A stretch of DNA of 64,000 nucleotides from Lignipirellula cremea (GTDB taxonomy: Bacteria; Planctomycetota; Planctomycetia; Pirellulales; Pirellulaceae). The stretch lies in assembly GCF_007751035.1 (NCBI RefSeq), contig NZ_CP036433.1:4073001-4137000 (forward strand). Direction: 5' to 3'. Shown here piece after piece: positions 52,996 to 63,147 of this stretch (position 1 is the first letter of the stretch; each line of letters begins with the position of its first letter). Below the pieces are notes generated by a model, which had not been told where the DNA came from, did no database searches, and was given only the letters and a program-made list of their open reading frames with translations. Made by a program: the position numbers and the translations under genes.

Positions 52996-55467
52996 CTACC
53001 GGAGCGAAGCGCCACGCAATCGCAAAGCGTTGCCAATGACAGAGACGGAGCTCAAACTCATGGCCGCGGCCGCAAACATGGGCGGCAGCATCATGTGGAA
53101 AAAGGGGTACAGCACTCCGGCGGCGATCGGTACTCCGAGAGCGTTGTAGATGAAGGCGAAAAACAGGTTCTGACGGATGTTTGTCATCACCTTGCGGCTC
53201 AGCACGATCGCTTTGGCGACGCCGAGCAGGTCGCCTTTGACCAGTGTCACGCCGGCCGCTTCGATCGCCGCGCCGGAGCCGTCGCCGATCGCGATGCCCA
53301 CATCGGCCGCCGCCAGGGCAGGCGCGTCGTTGACGCCGTCGCCGGCCATCGCCACCTTGCGGCCTTCTTTCTTCAATGCCTGGACGCGGTCGTGCTTTTC
53401 TTCCGGCCGCACGTTCGCTGCGTATTCGTCGATCCCCAGCTCTTCCGCCGTCTGCCGGGCGACCTGTTCGTTGTCGCCGGTGAGCATCAGGATCCGCAGT
53501 CCCATGTCGTGCAGCGTTTTCACCGCCTCGGGCGTGGTTTTTTTTAGAGGATCCGACACGGCCAGCAGCCCGACCGCCTGTTGGTCGACGCCCACGTAGA
53601 GGACCGTGCGACCCTGTTCGCGCAGGCGGATGGCGTTTTCTTCCAGTTCGCCGAATTGCTCGACGCCCAGGTCTTCCAGATGGGAGCGCTTGCCGACCTG
53701 CACACTGCGGCCTTCAATCTTTGCCTTGACGCCCCCGCCGGGCGTGGAGTCAAAGTCGCTGGCCTCAGGCAGTTTCAAAGAGCGGTCTTTCGCTCCGCCG
53801 ATCACGGCGCGGGCCAGCGGATGCTCGCTCGTTTTCTCAACCGCAGCAGCCCAGGCCAGCACGCGGTCTTCGTCCCAGTCAGGTGCGGTGACGATCTCTG
53901 TCAGCGACGGTCTCCCTTGCGTGAGGGTGCCCGTCTTGTCGACGACCAGGGTGTCAATGCCTGACAGTCGCTCCAGTGTCTCCGCATCCTTGATCAGAAT
54001 GCCTTCCTTGGCCCCGCGGCCGACGCCGACCATCACGGCCATCGGGGCCGCCAGACCAAGGGCGCAAGGACAGGCCACGATCAGGACGGAAACGGCCGCC
54101 AGCAGGGCGAACGCCAACGCAGGCTGGGCCGGCTGGAACACAGCCCAGGCGACAAACGCCAGCACCGACGCCAGCATGACGGCCGGCGTGAACCAGGCCG
54201 CCGCCTTGTCGGCCAGCCGCTGGATCGGGGCGCGGCTCCGCTGGGCCGAACTGACCAGCCCGACGATCTGCGCCAGGATGCTGTCCTCGCCGACCTTTTT
54301 CGCCGTCATCAAAAAAGAGCCCGACTGGTTGAGCGAGCCGCCAATCACCGCGTCGCCGGGCGACTTATCCACCGGCACGCTCTCGCCCGTCAACAGCGAT
54401 TCATCAACCGCACTGCTCCCTTCCGTTACCTCGCCGTCAACGGGAATCTTGTCGCCCGGCCGCACCCGCAAGCGATCGCCCGGGTGAACCTGTTCGACGG
54501 GCACCTCGTGCTCTTCGCCTTCTTCATCGACCCGCCGGGCGGTCGGGGGCGCGAGCGAGAGCAGCTCGCTAATGGCGCTGCTGGTCTGGCGGCGGGCTCG
54601 CAACTCCAGCACCTGGCCGAGCAGCACCAGCAGGGTGATCATGGCGGCCGCTTCGAAGTAAACGGGCGCCCTGCCGTGCTCATGGAAGGCGGCGGGAATG
54701 GCGCCCGGGATGAGCACGGCCGCCAGACTGTAGAGATACGCGGCCCCCACGCCGAGCCCGATCAGCGTGAACATATTAAAATGGAGCGTCTTGAAAGAAC
54801 GGACAGCCCGCACCAGAAACGGCCAGCCGGCCCAAAGGACAACCGGCGTCGCCAGAGCGAACTGCAGCCACTGATTGACCTGGTGTGGAAGGAGATCCTC
54901 CACCGGCAGGCCCAGCATCGGACCCATCGCCAGCACCATCAGCGGAAACGTCAGCACGGCGGCCACGATCAGCCGGCGCGTCATGCTCTGCAGTTCGCCG
55001 TCGGGTTCGTCGTCGTCCGCCACAGAGACCGTTTCCGGTTCCAGGGCCATGCCGCATTGGGGGCAGTCGCCGGGGCCGTCCTGCCGGATTTCGGGATGCA
55101 TGGGGCAGGTGTAAATGGTCTTCGAGCGTTTCTTGGCTCCGGGCGAGCGTTCCAGCGCCATGCCGCACTTGGGACATTCGCCCGGCGAATCGCTCTCCAC
55201 GCCTTCGCACATGGGGCAATAATAGTCCTTGCCTGGCGCCGACGGGTGGGAAGATTGCTGATGCGGTCCGCAAGTTTCGTGCCCGCTGCAGCAGTCGCCC
55301 GACTTGCCGCCGCCGATCTGCACCAGGGAGTCTTCAGCGGGGGCGCCGGACTGGAGAAACTTTTTGCGGCAATGATCGCAGCAGAAGTAGTACGTCTGGC
55401 CGTCGCGCTCGCCCTGCAGGCCAGTTGCTTCGTCGACCGTCATTCCACACACTGGATCAATCGCCAT
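52996..55467 (-). CDS. copA: copper-translocating P-type ATPase with YHS and two heavy-metal binding domains
   Basis: 823 residues from ATG 55467, where the YHS domain begins ([14 protein letters not shown]). YHS (1-50; [12 protein letters not shown]) is followed by two short metal-binding modules: YYCPMCEG...ECPKCGM and YTCPMHPE...DCPQCGM. The ATPase core has eight membrane segments, CPC in TM6 ([10 protein letters not shown]), the phosphorylated Asp in [19 protein letters not shown] and [10 protein letters not shown]. The classic HMA domains (GMxCxxC) are absent; the unusual N-terminus likely replaces them. It exports Cu(I) from the cytoplasm. Divergent from mug across 63 bp. Confidence 0.95.
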   Translation of the reverse strand: MAIDPVCGMTVDEATGLQGERDGQTYYFCCDHCRKKFLQSGAPAEDSLVQIGGGKSGDCCSGHETCGPHQQSSHPSAPGKDYYCPMCEGVESDSPGECPKCGMALERSPGAKKRSKTIYTCPMHPEIRQDGPGDCPQCGMALEPETVSVADDDEPDGELQSMTRRLIVAAVLTFPLMVLAMGPMLGLPVEDLLPHQVNQWLQFALATPVVLWAGWPFLVRAVRSFKTLHFNMFTLIGLGVGAAYLYSLAAVLIPGAIPAAFHEHGRAPVYFEAAAMITLLVLLGQVLELRARRQTSSAISELLSLAPPTARRVDEEGEEHEVPVEQVHPGDRLRVRPGDKIPVDGEVTEGSSAVDESLLTGESVPVDKSPGDAVIGGSLNQSGSFLMTAKKVGEDSILAQIVGLVSSAQRSRAPIQRLADKAAAWFTPAVMLASVLAFVAWAVFQPAQPALAFALLAAVSVLIVACPCALGLAAPMAVMVGVGRGAKEGILIKDAETLERLSGIDTLVVDKTGTLTQGRPSLTEIVTAPDWDEDRVLAWAAAVEKTSEHPLARAVIGGAKDRSLKLPEASDFDSTPGGGVKAKIEGRSVQVGKRSHLEDLGVEQFGELEENAIRLREQGRTVLYVGVDQQAVGLLAVSDPLKKTTPEAVKTLHDMGLRILMLTGDNEQVARQTAEELGIDEYAANVRPEEKHDRVQALKKEGRKVAMAGDGVNDAPALAAADVGIAIGDGSGAAIEAAGVTLVKGDLLGVAKAIVLSRKVMTNIRQNLFFAFIYNALGVPIAAGVLYPFFHMMLPPMFAAAAMSLSSVSVIGNALRLRGASLR

Positions 55468-55530
55468 GAGAAACCTCGCTGCAGTCCTCGAAAATATGGC
55501 AGGCTTTTTCGCCCCGGGAGTTTTCATTCG

Positions 55531-56139
55531 ATGAAGAAGCAATCGGCGCGCCGTTTGTCGCCGAGTCAGTCCGGTCGTCCCACGCCCGAGCAGATCCAGG
55601 CGGCGAAAAACTCCATCCTACCCGATGTAATTGCCAACGACTTGCGGGTGCTATTCATTGGGATTAACCCCAGCTTGTACTCGGCAGCGGTCGGCCACCA
55701 TTTTGGCAGGCCCGGCAATCGTTTCTGGCCGGCCCTGTTCGCCGCCGGTTTGACAGACCGGCTATTCCAGCCGCACGAAGACCGCAAATTGCTGCTGGCC
55801 GGGTGCGGAGTGACCAACCTGGTCGCCCGGGCCACGGCCAGGGCGGACGAGCTATCTGCCGAAGAAATCCGACAGGGCGCCGATAAGCTCAAGCGAAAAA
55901 TAAAACGCCGCCGGGTCCAGACGGCCGCATTTGTCGGAGTCACCGCCTACCGCACCGGCTTTGGCCGGCCCCACGCCAAGATCGGCCAGCAGGAGGAAAA
56001 GTGCGGCGGCGCCATGGTGTGGGTCCTGCCGAATCCCAGCGGGCTCAACGCCCATTACCAGGCCGCCGACTTCGCCCGGCTGTTCAGCGAATTCCGTCAG
56101 GCCGTCGGCCTGCCCGATCAACGCCGGGACAGCGGTTAA
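55531..56139 (+). CDS. mug: G/U mismatch-specific DNA glycosylase (Mug)
   Basis: 202 residues from ATG 55531. The family motifs are clear: [28 protein letters not shown] (about 48-75, with the catalytic Asn in GINP) and [10 protein letters not shown] (about 169-178). It removes uracil or etheno-cytosine from G:U mispairs to start base excision repair. A basic N-terminal tail ([16 protein letters not shown]) precedes the domain. The frame is open far upstream but that extends into the opposite-strand copA gene and has no start. It precedes pabB by 53 bp on the same strand. Confidence 0.92.
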   Translation: MKKQSARRLSPSQSGRPTPEQIQAAKNSILPDVIANDLRVLFIGINPSLYSAAVGHHFGRPGNRFWPALFAAGLTDRLFQPHEDRKLLLAGCGVTNLVARATARADELSAEEIRQGADKLKRKIKRRRVQTAAFVGVTAYRTGFGRPHAKIGQQEEKCGGAMVWVLPNPSGLNAHYQAADFARLFSEFRQAVGLPDQRRDSG

Positions 56140-56192
56140 AGCGCTGCACTCGCGTCTATTCGAAATGGCCGCCCGCCTCTAAAATTGGCCCC

Positions 56193-57617
56193 ATGACCGA
56201 TACGATCCCTGCGCGAGAACCTCTGACGCTGCGGCTGCCCCCGCGCACGCTGGCGCACGAAGTTTTCGAGAAAATGGCGAGCCTGCCGTACTGCCTGTTC
56301 CTGGACAGCGCATTGCAGGCCGGCGAACTGGGGCGTTACTCGTTCATCGCCGCTGATCCCTTTGAAGTGCTAACCTGTGAAAGTCCGAAAAACGCTTTCC
56401 TGCAGCTGCGGCAATTCCTCGGGCTGTACGCGGCCAGGCATCTGCCGGGCTTGCCGCCTTTCCAGGGTGGGGCCGCAGGGCTGTTCGGCTACGACCTGAA
56501 CCGCGGGATCGAGAAAATTTTGCCGACCCGGCACGACGAATTCCAGACACCAGCGATGGTGGTCGGGCTGTACGATCTGGTCATAGCCTTCGACCACCAG
56601 ACAGAAGAGGGCTGGATTATCTCGCATGGCTTTCCCGAAACGGACCCGGACCGGCAGAAGCGCCGGGCCGAAATGCGACTGGCGGAAGTGCTTGAGCGGC
56701 TGGAAAGTCCGGCTGAGAAACCCGTGCGACGCAGCCTGCCGTCGCTGCCGGCGGAACGCCTGGCGCCCCAGTTCCCCGTGGGTCCCTTGCCGGAACTGAC
56801 GAGCAATTTCTCCGCCGACGCCTATCTTGCGGCCGTGGCCAGGGCGGTCGAGTACATCCATGCAGGCGACATCTTCCAGGTGAACCTGTCGCATCGCCTG
56901 CTCTATCCGCTGCGCGAGGATCCGCTCACGTTGTACGCCCGGCTGCGGCAGTGTAATCCGGGCACGTTTGGCGGCTACTTTGATTTTGGAACCGGTCAGA
57001 TTTTGAGCGCCTCGCCGGAACGGTACCTGCGGGTGTTTGACCGACAAGCGGAAGCCCGGCCGATTAAAGGGACGCGGCAACGCTTGCCCGGCGCCGTGGC
57101 CGACCTGTTCGCCGGCGATGATCTGGCCGCCAGCGAGAAAGACCTGGCCGAAAACGTAATGATCGTCGACCTGTTGCGGAACGACCTGAGCCGCGTCTGT
57201 CGACCCGACAGCGTGCAGGTGACGCAGCTCTGCCGCCTGGAGGCGTACCGCTATGTGCACCACCTGGTGAGCGCGGTCCAGGGCGAACTGCAGGAGCCGT
57301 ACGACGCACTCGACCTGGCGGCGCAAGCTTTTCCCGGCGGTTCTATCACCGGCGCCCCCAAGGTGCGGGCGATGGAGATCATCGCCGAGCTGGAACCGAC
57401 CGCGCGGGGGCCCTACTGCGGTTCTCTCGGTTACCTGGGCTTTGACGGCTGGCTGGATCTGAGCATCCTCATCCGCACCATGACCGCCAGCCAGGGCTGG
57501 CTGCAGATCCCAGTCGGCGGCGGCGTGGTCGCCCAGTCCACTCCGCAGAACGAATACGAAGAAACCTGGCACAAGGCGGCCGGCATGCTGCACGCGCTGG
57601 ACGGAATGCAGCCATGA
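56193..57617 (+). CDS. pabB: aminodeoxychorismate synthase component I
   Basis: 474 residues from ATG 56193. The chorismate-binding fold is intact: [31 protein letters not shown], the RPIKGTRQR motif (Lys in PIKGT is the PabB type; TrpE usually has PIAGT), [17 protein letters not shown] and [17 protein letters not shown]. It aminates chorismate with ammonia from PabA for folate synthesis. The stop overlaps the pabA start as ATGA. The frame is open upstream into the mug gene but ATG 56193 begins the family N-terminus. Confidence 0.93.
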   Translation: MTDTIPAREPLTLRLPPRTLAHEVFEKMASLPYCLFLDSALQAGELGRYSFIAADPFEVLTCESPKNAFLQLRQFLGLYAARHLPGLPPFQGGAAGLFGYDLNRGIEKILPTRHDEFQTPAMVVGLYDLVIAFDHQTEEGWIISHGFPETDPDRQKRRAEMRLAEVLERLESPAEKPVRRSLPSLPAERLAPQFPVGPLPELTSNFSADAYLAAVARAVEYIHAGDIFQVNLSHRLLYPLREDPLTLYARLRQCNPGTFGGYFDFGTGQILSASPERYLRVFDRQAEARPIKGTRQRLPGAVADLFAGDDLAASEKDLAENVMIVDLLRNDLSRVCRPDSVQVTQLCRLEAYRYVHHLVSAVQGELQEPYDALDLAAQAFPGGSITGAPKVRAMEIIAELEPTARGPYCGSLGYLGFDGWLDLSILIRTMTASQGWLQIPVGGGVVAQSTPQNEYEETWHKAAGMLHALDGMQP

Positions 57618-58294
57618 TCCTGCTGATCGACAACTACGACAGTTTTGTGCATAACCTCGCCCGTTACCTGAATCGGCTGGGGCAGGAGACACGCGTCCTC
57701 CGTAACGACGCCGTCGGCATGGAGCAGATTCGCGACTGGCAGCCGCAAGCGATCGTCCTGTCGCCTGGCCCTTGCACGCCCGACCAGGCCGGCTCCGCCC
57801 TGGAGATCGTCACGGAGTTCTGGGACCGCATCCCCCTGCTTGGCGTTTGCCTGGGGCATCAAACCATCGCGCAAGCACTCGGAGGCCGCATCGTCAGGGC
57901 CACCCAGCCCATGCATGGCCGCACCAGCCCGATCAACCATACCGACAGCCCGCTGTTCCGCGGTCTGCCATCGCCGCTGACCGTCTGCCGGTACCATTCG
58001 CTGATCGTGGATCGGGCCACGCTGCCCGACTGCTTTACGATCACGGCCGAGACGACCGACGGCGTGATTATGGGGCTCGAACACCGCACGGCGCCAGTCT
58101 TCGGCGTGCAGTTCCATCCTGAATCAATCCTGACCGACCAGGGCGTCGACCTGTTGGCCAACTTCCTCCGCGTCGTCGGTTGTCCACTGCCGGATCAAAT
58201 GCCCGGCGGCGAGAACCAGGACCCGGCCACGCTTGAGTCGCCAGGCGAGACCGATCCCTGGCCGCCCGACGCATCGACCCTGTATGGCCGCTAA
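57614..58294 (+). CDS. pabA: aminodeoxychorismate/anthranilate synthase component II (glutamine amidotransferase)
   Basis: 226 residues, class I glutamine amidotransferase. It starts [19 protein letters not shown]. Catalytic Cys79 in [11 protein letters not shown], with His168 and Glu170 in GVQFHPES. It supplies ammonia to PabB, and may also serve TrpE as in many bacteria. The ATG overlaps the pabB stop codon, so expression is coupled. A 30-residue C-terminal tail beyond the usual end is Pro/Asp-rich and has no recognisable feature. Confidence 0.93.
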   Translation: MILLIDNYDSFVHNLARYLNRLGQETRVLRNDAVGMEQIRDWQPQAIVLSPGPCTPDQAGSALEIVTEFWDRIPLLGVCLGHQTIAQALGGRIVRATQPMHGRTSPINHTDSPLFRGLPSPLTVCRYHSLIVDRATLPDCFTITAETTDGVIMGLEHRTAPVFGVQFHPESILTDQGVDLLANFLRVVGCPLPDQMPGGENQDPATLESPGETDPWPPDASTLYGR

Positions 58295-58365
58295 AGGCCG
58301 CTTTCTTGCAACGCGATCAAAGCCGCGTCTTCCCATTCGTTCGATCACTGTCCCAGGAATCTACC

Positions 58366-59370
58366 GTGACGTCCGACCTTGCTGACTGGCGCCAGTTGCC
58401 GGCGATCGCCCGGGGCAGGGCATGGTCGCTGCAGGTGCTGCAGACGTTTCGTCAGGCGCTGGAGCACGAATGTGCGGACTCGGCGGTCGTCGCAGTCGCC
58501 GCATCGGGATCTTTGGGACGCTGGGAAGCGCGGCCCGGTTCCGACTGCGACACGATTGTCCTGGTGCAGAACGATGCTTCCGTCAGCGATCGTGAACAGG
58601 CCATGGCCTGCGTGAACCGGGCGGTGGGCTCCACCCCGCTGATCGCCTCCAAACCGCAGGGGGTGTTCGCCACGCCGGTCAGTCTGGCCGAGCTGGTCGT
58701 GCCGGCGGCGCGGGGCCAGATCGATGAGTCGCTGCCGCTGTACGGGAAGCGGATTCAGCTGCTGCTGGATTCGCAACCGGCTGTTGGGGATGCGGCGTAC
58801 GGGGCGACGCTTGACGCCATTTTGGAATGGTGGTCGCACGGCTTTGTCCAGGAGGAATCCGGCAAACGGTGGACGGCGCTTCTGAACGACGTCGTCCGTT
58901 ACTGGCGCAGCTACTGCGTCTCCCGGCAATGGGACTTTTCCCCCGCCGGCGGCGGCTGGCTGCCCCGCGATATCAAATTAAGGCACAGTCGCCTGCTGAT
59001 GTGCGCCGCCATGCTGGCCCTTTTAGGGAAGACGGGCCAACTGCCGCGAGGGCAACGCGGCTGGCTGCTCGACCGGCTGGCCGATCCGCCGCTGGAGCGA
59101 CTGGCCCGTATGTACGAGGCCTTCGACGAAAGGGAGCAGTTTTTTACGTTGGCGACCTGTTACGATCGGTTTCTGGCGGCGCTAGAGAACGAAACGCTAC
59201 AAACGGAATGGGCGGCCGCCTTGCCGCAAGGGCCAGGGGACCTGGGCCAGGCGCCGGCCAGCTACCGCCAAATGAAAGAAAACGCGGATCGTTTCAAGGA
59301 GGAAATCGCCCGGTTTTTCCTCGCTCGCCACCAGGTCTGGCCGCGGTTTATTGAGCGCCTGCTCCTCTAA
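58366..59370 (+). CDS. nucleotidyltransferase-domain protein (DUF294-like)
   Basis: 334 residues from GTG 58366; a TTG at 58306 is an alternative. Residues about 45-70 hold ASGSLGRWEARPGSDCDTIVLV, the GS-x10-DxD active site of the nucleotidyltransferase superfamily. The remainder is helical with LDAILEWWSHGFVQEESGKRW, LLNDVVRYWRSYCV and a C-terminal helix near ENADRFKEEIARFFL, similar to DUF294/MNT-type proteins that transfer nucleotides to a protein or regulate by PII-like mechanisms. Substrate is unknown. It lies 71 bp after pabA and 141 bp before purH on the same strand. Confidence 0.8.
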   Translation: MTSDLADWRQLPAIARGRAWSLQVLQTFRQALEHECADSAVVAVAASGSLGRWEARPGSDCDTIVLVQNDASVSDREQAMACVNRAVGSTPLIASKPQGVFATPVSLAELVVPAARGQIDESLPLYGKRIQLLLDSQPAVGDAAYGATLDAILEWWSHGFVQEESGKRWTALLNDVVRYWRSYCVSRQWDFSPAGGGWLPRDIKLRHSRLLMCAAMLALLGKTGQLPRGQRGWLLDRLADPPLERLARMYEAFDEREQFFTLATCYDRFLAALENETLQTEWAAALPQGPGDLGQAPASYRQMKENADRFKEEIARFFLARHQVWPRFIERLLL

Positions 59371-59386
59371 AGGGGCCGCAGGCTGC

Positions 59387-59392
59387 TATAAT
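59387..59392 (+). promoter_or_regulatory. possible -10 box before purH
   Basis: TATAAT at 59387-59392 with no well-matched -35 at 17 bp; 119 bp upstream of the purH ATG. Confidence 0.4.
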
Positions 59393-59511
59393 TGGCCGAA
59401 CCATTCTTTACGGGGGCGGGGCGCCTTGACGGTCTCCGGCCCAGCACGTAAACCATGGGGCCTGGCCCTGTTTTCCACGCCGTGTTTCCTTCATTCGAAA
59501 ACATCGACCTC

Positions 59512-61080
59512 ATGACGTCCCCCCCGATCCAACGCGCTCTGATCAGCGTCAGCGATAAACTCGGTCTGCTCGATTTCGCGCGGGGTTTGACCGACGCCGG
59601 CGTAGAAATCTACAGCACCGGCGGCACCCGACGTCACCTGGAATCGGGCGGCATCGAAGTGCATGATGTCAGCGAGTACACCCAGTTCCCCGAGATGATG
59701 GACGGGCGGCTGAAAACGCTACATCCCAAAATCTTCGGCGGCATCCTCTGCCGGCGCGACCGCGAAGATGACATGGAGGCAATCGAAGAACACGGCATTT
59801 CGCCGTTTGAGCTGGTTGTCGTCAACCTGTACCCGTTCGAAGCGGCCATCAGCCGGCCCGAAACGACCCTCCCCCAGGCGGTCGAACAGATTGATATCGG
59901 CGGTCCCAGCCTGGTCCGCGCTGCGGCGAAAAACTTTGACTTTGTCACCATCGCCACCCGCCCCGAGCAGTATTCGTCCATTCTCGAAGAGCTGGAAAGC
60001 GACGGCTGCACCTCGCTGGAACTGCGGCGCCGGCTGATGACGGAAGCGTTCGCCCATACGGCCGCTTACGACCGGGTGATCGCCGATTATTTCTCCGGCG
60101 AGCTGCGTCCCAGCCACTTCCCCACCACGCTCAACCTGCTCATGCGGCAGAAAACGGAGCTGCGCTACGGCGAGAACCCGCACCAGCGGGCGGCCGTCTA
60201 TCGCGAAGTGGGGGCGCGGGGCGCCAGTCTGGTCACAGCCCGGCAGCTGAACGGGAAAGAACTGTCCTACAATAACCTGCTGGACCTGGACGCCGCCCTG
60301 GGTATTGCCCGGTCCTTCTCGGAACCGGCTTGTGCGGTGATCAAGCACAACAACCCATGCGGCGGGGCCGTGGCGGCTACCATCGGCGAAGCTTGCACCA
60401 ACGCCCTGGCTGGCGACCCGCTAAGCGCGTTTGGTTCCGTCCTGGGCTTCAACCGCACCGTCGATGTGGAAACGGCCGAGATCCTGTCAGAGCCGGGCCT
60501 GTTTATCGAAGCAATCGTCGCCCCCGATTTCGCCGCTGCGGCCGTGGGCATTTTGACCACGCGGCCCAAATGGAAAGCGAACGTCCGCCTGATGCAGGTG
60601 GGACGGATCGAAGAGCCGCCGGCGCCGCGCCATTATCGCTATATCGACGGCGGCATGCTGGTGCAGGATGCCGATGTCGACCCTGATCTGTCGGTTGACT
60701 GGAGCGTCGTCACTCGCTCCAAGCCCTCGGACATTCTGCTGGACGAGCTGAAGTTCGCCTGGCGCATTTGCCGCACGGTGAAGTCGAACGCGATTGTTCT
60801 CTGCAAGCAGCGGGCCCTGTGCGGCGTTGGCGCCGGGCAAATGAGCCGCGTCGATTCGGTGGAGATCGCCATCAACAAGGCAGGCGACAAAGCTCATGGC
60901 TCCGTGCTGGCGTCTGACGCGTTCTTCCCGTTCCCCGATTCCATCGAACGGGCCGCCGCCGCTGGCGTGGTCGCCATCATCCAGCCCGGCGGCTCACGGA
61001 ACGACGAAGAAGTGATCGTCGCCTGCAACAAGTTCAACATCCCCATGATCTTCACCGGCCGTCGCCACTTCCGGCACTAA
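59512..61080 (+). CDS. purH: bifunctional AICAR formyltransferase/IMP cyclohydrolase
   Basis: 522 residues from ATG 59512. N-terminal MGS-like cyclohydrolase domain (RALISVSDKLGLLDFARGL, STGGTRRHLES, PEMMDGRLKTLHPKIFGGIL) and C-terminal formyltransferase domain (LRYGENPHQRAAVY, VIKHNNPCGGAV, ALAGDPLSAFGS, QMSRVDSVEIA, AVVAI... IQPGGSRNDEEVI). Catalyses the last two steps of IMP synthesis using 10-formyltetrahydrofolate; folate precursor genes pabBA lie just upstream. An in-frame ATG at 59455 is less likely. Confidence 0.97.
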   Translation: MTSPPIQRALISVSDKLGLLDFARGLTDAGVEIYSTGGTRRHLESGGIEVHDVSEYTQFPEMMDGRLKTLHPKIFGGILCRRDREDDMEAIEEHGISPFELVVVNLYPFEAAISRPETTLPQAVEQIDIGGPSLVRAAAKNFDFVTIATRPEQYSSILEELESDGCTSLELRRRLMTEAFAHTAAYDRVIADYFSGELRPSHFPTTLNLLMRQKTELRYGENPHQRAAVYREVGARGASLVTARQLNGKELSYNNLLDLDAALGIARSFSEPACAVIKHNNPCGGAVAATIGEACTNALAGDPLSAFGSVLGFNRTVDVETAEILSEPGLFIEAIVAPDFAAAAVGILTTRPKWKANVRLMQVGRIEEPPAPRHYRYIDGGMLVQDADVDPDLSVDWSVVTRSKPSDILLDELKFAWRICRTVKSNAIVLCKQRALCGVGAGQMSRVDSVEIAINKAGDKAHGSVLASDAFFPFPDSIERAAAAGVVAIIQPGGSRNDEEVIVACNKFNIPMIFTGRRHFRH

Positions 61081-61161
61081 AGTCTTAGGGTAGTGCTGCG
61101 TCAATCTTCAATCTTAGAGTGAGCGATTTCGGCCGTGCTGCTGTGCTGCCAAGAAAACCGT

Positions 61162-61173
61162 GGGCTAGCGCCC
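61162..61173 (+). repeat. left target-site duplication of the IS4-type element
   Basis: GGGCTAGCGCCC, identical to 62701-62712. Confidence 0.88.
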
Positions 61174-61181
61174 AATGGCAC

Positions 61182-62576
61182 TCACTTTGGCTCGTTTTCG
61201 GGTTGGTTCCAGGGTGGAGATCTTTTTTTAAAATGCGAGGATTTGGAGCGGCGTTTGTAGCTTTCGCGGGAGTAGCTCCGGCCGGGGCGGTTCGGCAATT
61301 TCTCTCGCGCTGCGTACTTGAGCGCTCGTGCGTAAGCCGTGCGCCAGGCGCCGGCGTCGGGGAATGTTTTTTGGAGCAGGAAGATGCGGAACACGTCCCA
61401 CACGCCGGTGAAGCTGAGCCGCCGCGGCGGTACGTTGGCCTGTTCCGCCGCCTGTTTGCGGAACTGGATCGTCAGGTTATAGGCCACGATCGACGCCATC
61501 AGTTCTTTGCGGAACATCTCAGGACTCTTGGCGAGGATGTTCTCGATGTCGAGCGTCACCTTGATCTGTGAGAGATCTGTTTCCACACGCCACCGCTGAC
61601 TATACAAATCGGCGATGACGTCCAATTCGTCGGTCAGGTCGGTCGCCAGATGGATTGTTTCGCCGTGGACGCTTTCGAACACGTGCAGCCGAATCGGCAG
61701 CGAGAAGTCCTCCGGCAATTGAGGATTGTCGCGCAGCTCGCGGCGACTGGGCGTCCATTGTCCTCGATACGTTTTCCAGTCCTCGCCTTGTTCGATCAAC
61801 TCGGCGTCCTTTTGCAGCCGGCGAAAGCGGTCCTTCTTCATCCGCACCACGAAGCGTTGATTGGCCGTGTGGAACTCGTAGGCGACACGCGTAATGCCGT
61901 AAGCTGTGTCGACCAGAATCACCGAATCGGCCGGGATGCGTTGTAAATGATCGTGGATCAGGCTGGTTTCCGAGACCGCCTGGTCGCCGTACATCGCACC
62001 GATTTCCGGGGGCAACGCCGCTCCACTTTCGACCTCATGAGCCACGACCAGATAGGCCATCGGCCAGGCCGACTCTCCGTACTGATTGGAAGCGGGCGGG
62101 AAGACGTCGTACAGTTCCCATTCCGGTCTCAGCGAGATCGTCGTGCCGTCCAGCGCGAACACGCGTCGCCCGCCGAAGGTGGGCGGAGCGTTGTCGACCA
62201 GCGACCGCCAGACGGCGTTGCAGAGCCACATGACGGTCTCCAGCGACAAACGGCTCCGGCCCCGGGAGTACGCCGCGGTGCTGGAAGAGAGGGTCGCTTC
62301 TTCGATGCGTTTATTGTCGGGCACGATGTCCGGGCACTGCTCGATCAAGGCCTTGACCGCCTCGGCCATCGAGCAACCGCCGCGTAATCGCTGCCAGACC
62401 AACAGCCACAGGACGACGCCAGACGTGTAAATCGTTTGGGCGTGGGAGGGCTGCAACTCATCGGCCTGGCGGAGATCCACGATCTCTTCCAACTGGGCAA
62501 ACACGGCGTCAAACTCCGCCGCCCGCGCCTGCTCAGATTTCTGTGCTTTCTGCTTACGTTTCTGTTTGGCCGCCAT
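61182..62576 (-). CDS. IS4-family DDE transposase
   Basis: 464 residues from ATG 62576, with AAGGAG upstream; the frame is open to 62621. The DDE triad is intact: Asp in FALDGTTISLR, Asp in ILVDTAYGITR, Glu in the YREK motif YSQRWRVETDLSQIK (Tyr-2-Arg-3-Glu-6-Lys spacing), which assigns it to the IS4 group. The C-terminus is basic. It cuts and pastes the element. The stop codon overlaps the left terminal inverted repeat by one or two bases. Intact and probably active. Confidence 0.94.
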   Translation of the reverse strand: MAAKQKRKQKAQKSEQARAAEFDAVFAQLEEIVDLRQADELQPSHAQTIYTSGVVLWLLVWQRLRGGCSMAEAVKALIEQCPDIVPDNKRIEEATLSSSTAAYSRGRSRLSLETVMWLCNAVWRSLVDNAPPTFGGRRVFALDGTTISLRPEWELYDVFPPASNQYGESAWPMAYLVVAHEVESGAALPPEIGAMYGDQAVSETSLIHDHLQRIPADSVILVDTAYGITRVAYEFHTANQRFVVRMKKDRFRRLQKDAELIEQGEDWKTYRGQWTPSRRELRDNPQLPEDFSLPIRLHVFESVHGETIHLATDLTDELDVIADLYSQRWRVETDLSQIKVTLDIENILAKSPEMFRKELMASIVAYNLTIQFRKQAAEQANVPPRRLSFTGVWDVFRIFLLQKTFPDAGAWRTAYARALKYAAREKLPNRPGRSYSRESYKRRSKSSHFKKRSPPWNQPENEPK

Positions 62577-62614
62577 CGCAAGACTCCTTATCAATGAGTA
62601 AGAGGTCAGGAAGG

Positions 62615-62661
62615 GGCGCAAATTTCATGCCAAAACATGCGGCGCAAAATTCATGCCAAAA
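62615..62661. repeat. 21-bp direct repeats in the IS, upstream of the transposase
   Basis: GGCGCAAATTTCATGCCAAAA (62615-62635) and GGCGCAAAATTCATGCCAAAA (62641-62661) without the loss of more than one base between copies; 26-bp period. Perhaps a transposase binding or control site. Confidence 0.75.
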
Positions 62662-62700
62662 ACCACCCCAGGCAACGGATTTGGTAAAAACAGTGCCATT

Positions 62701-62712
62701 GGGCTAGCGCCC
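62701..62712 (+). repeat. right target-site duplication of the IS4-type element
   Basis: GGGCTAGCGCCC, identical to 61162-61173. Confidence 0.88.
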
Positions 62713-62758
62713 GGCGGCTGATTGAGAGAAACCTGATTTTATGGTTTGACGCCCCACG

Positions 62759-62890
62759 AGTGCTGCGTCAAAGCAAAGAGTTCGGGTTCTTCCCATTAGC
62801 CGTTTTGGCGATAGCCACGGTTAACTAAAAGGCACAGCGGCTCGCGCGAAAATGGCCAAACCTGAAATGGAAACTTGACGCACCGCTAGT
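62759..62890. mobile_element. possible small MITE-like element
   Basis: AGTGCTGCGTCAA (62759-62771) is a near inverted repeat of the sequence ending TTGACGCACCGCT (about 62877-62889), with 11 of 13 bases matching. The 13-mer AGTGCTGCGTCAA also occurs directly at 61092-61104. Whether this is one short element or the remnant of two is unclear. Confidence 0.4.
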
Positions 62891-63103
62891 CGCCGGAGGC
62901 TGGCGACGACAAGGACTGCAGCAGCCGACCGTTGTAACCGTCCTATAAGTAAAGCACGCCCGCCTGGTCGCCTGGCGACGGTTGGTTCGCATTTGGCCGT
63001 TCGCATCTACCGTTAGCAGGACCGGCTCCTTACTGTCATATAACGCCAAAGGGGTGACAATGCGCTGCGTGTCTTCGCTGTAATGCACACCGACCGTGCG
63101 TTC

Positions 63104-63147
63104 GTTAGAATCGAATCTTGTCTAACGGCTGTTCAGTTTTATCTAAC
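63104..63147. promoter_or_regulatory. LysR-type operator candidate
   Basis: GTTAGA (63104-63109), 11-nt spacer, TCTAAC (63121-63126): the T-N11-A pattern of LysR regulators. A third TCTAAC lies at 63142-63147, 21 bp (two turns) after the second. It is 55 bp upstream of the LysR gene. Confidence 0.6.

Larger units (their letters stand above)
61174..62700. mobile_element. IS4-type insertion sequence, 1527 bp, complete
   Basis: Bounded by inverted ends AATGGCACT (61174-61182) and AGTGCCATT (62692-62700) and by a 12-bp direct repeat GGGCTAGCGCCC on each side. One transposase gene occupies most of it. Terminal bases C/G allow shifting the element by up to two bases, which would give shorter duplications of 8-11 bp. 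Between the transposase start and the right end lie two 21-bp direct repeats (62615 and 62641). Confidence 0.92.

Noticed and set aside
54484-55530. Open upstream extension of the mug frame
   Set aside because: Lies entirely opposite copA and ends where a good ATG for Mug occurs.
56001-56192. Upstream extension of the pabB frame
   Set aside because: Overlaps mug and has no family similarity; ATG 56193 starts the recognised N-terminus.
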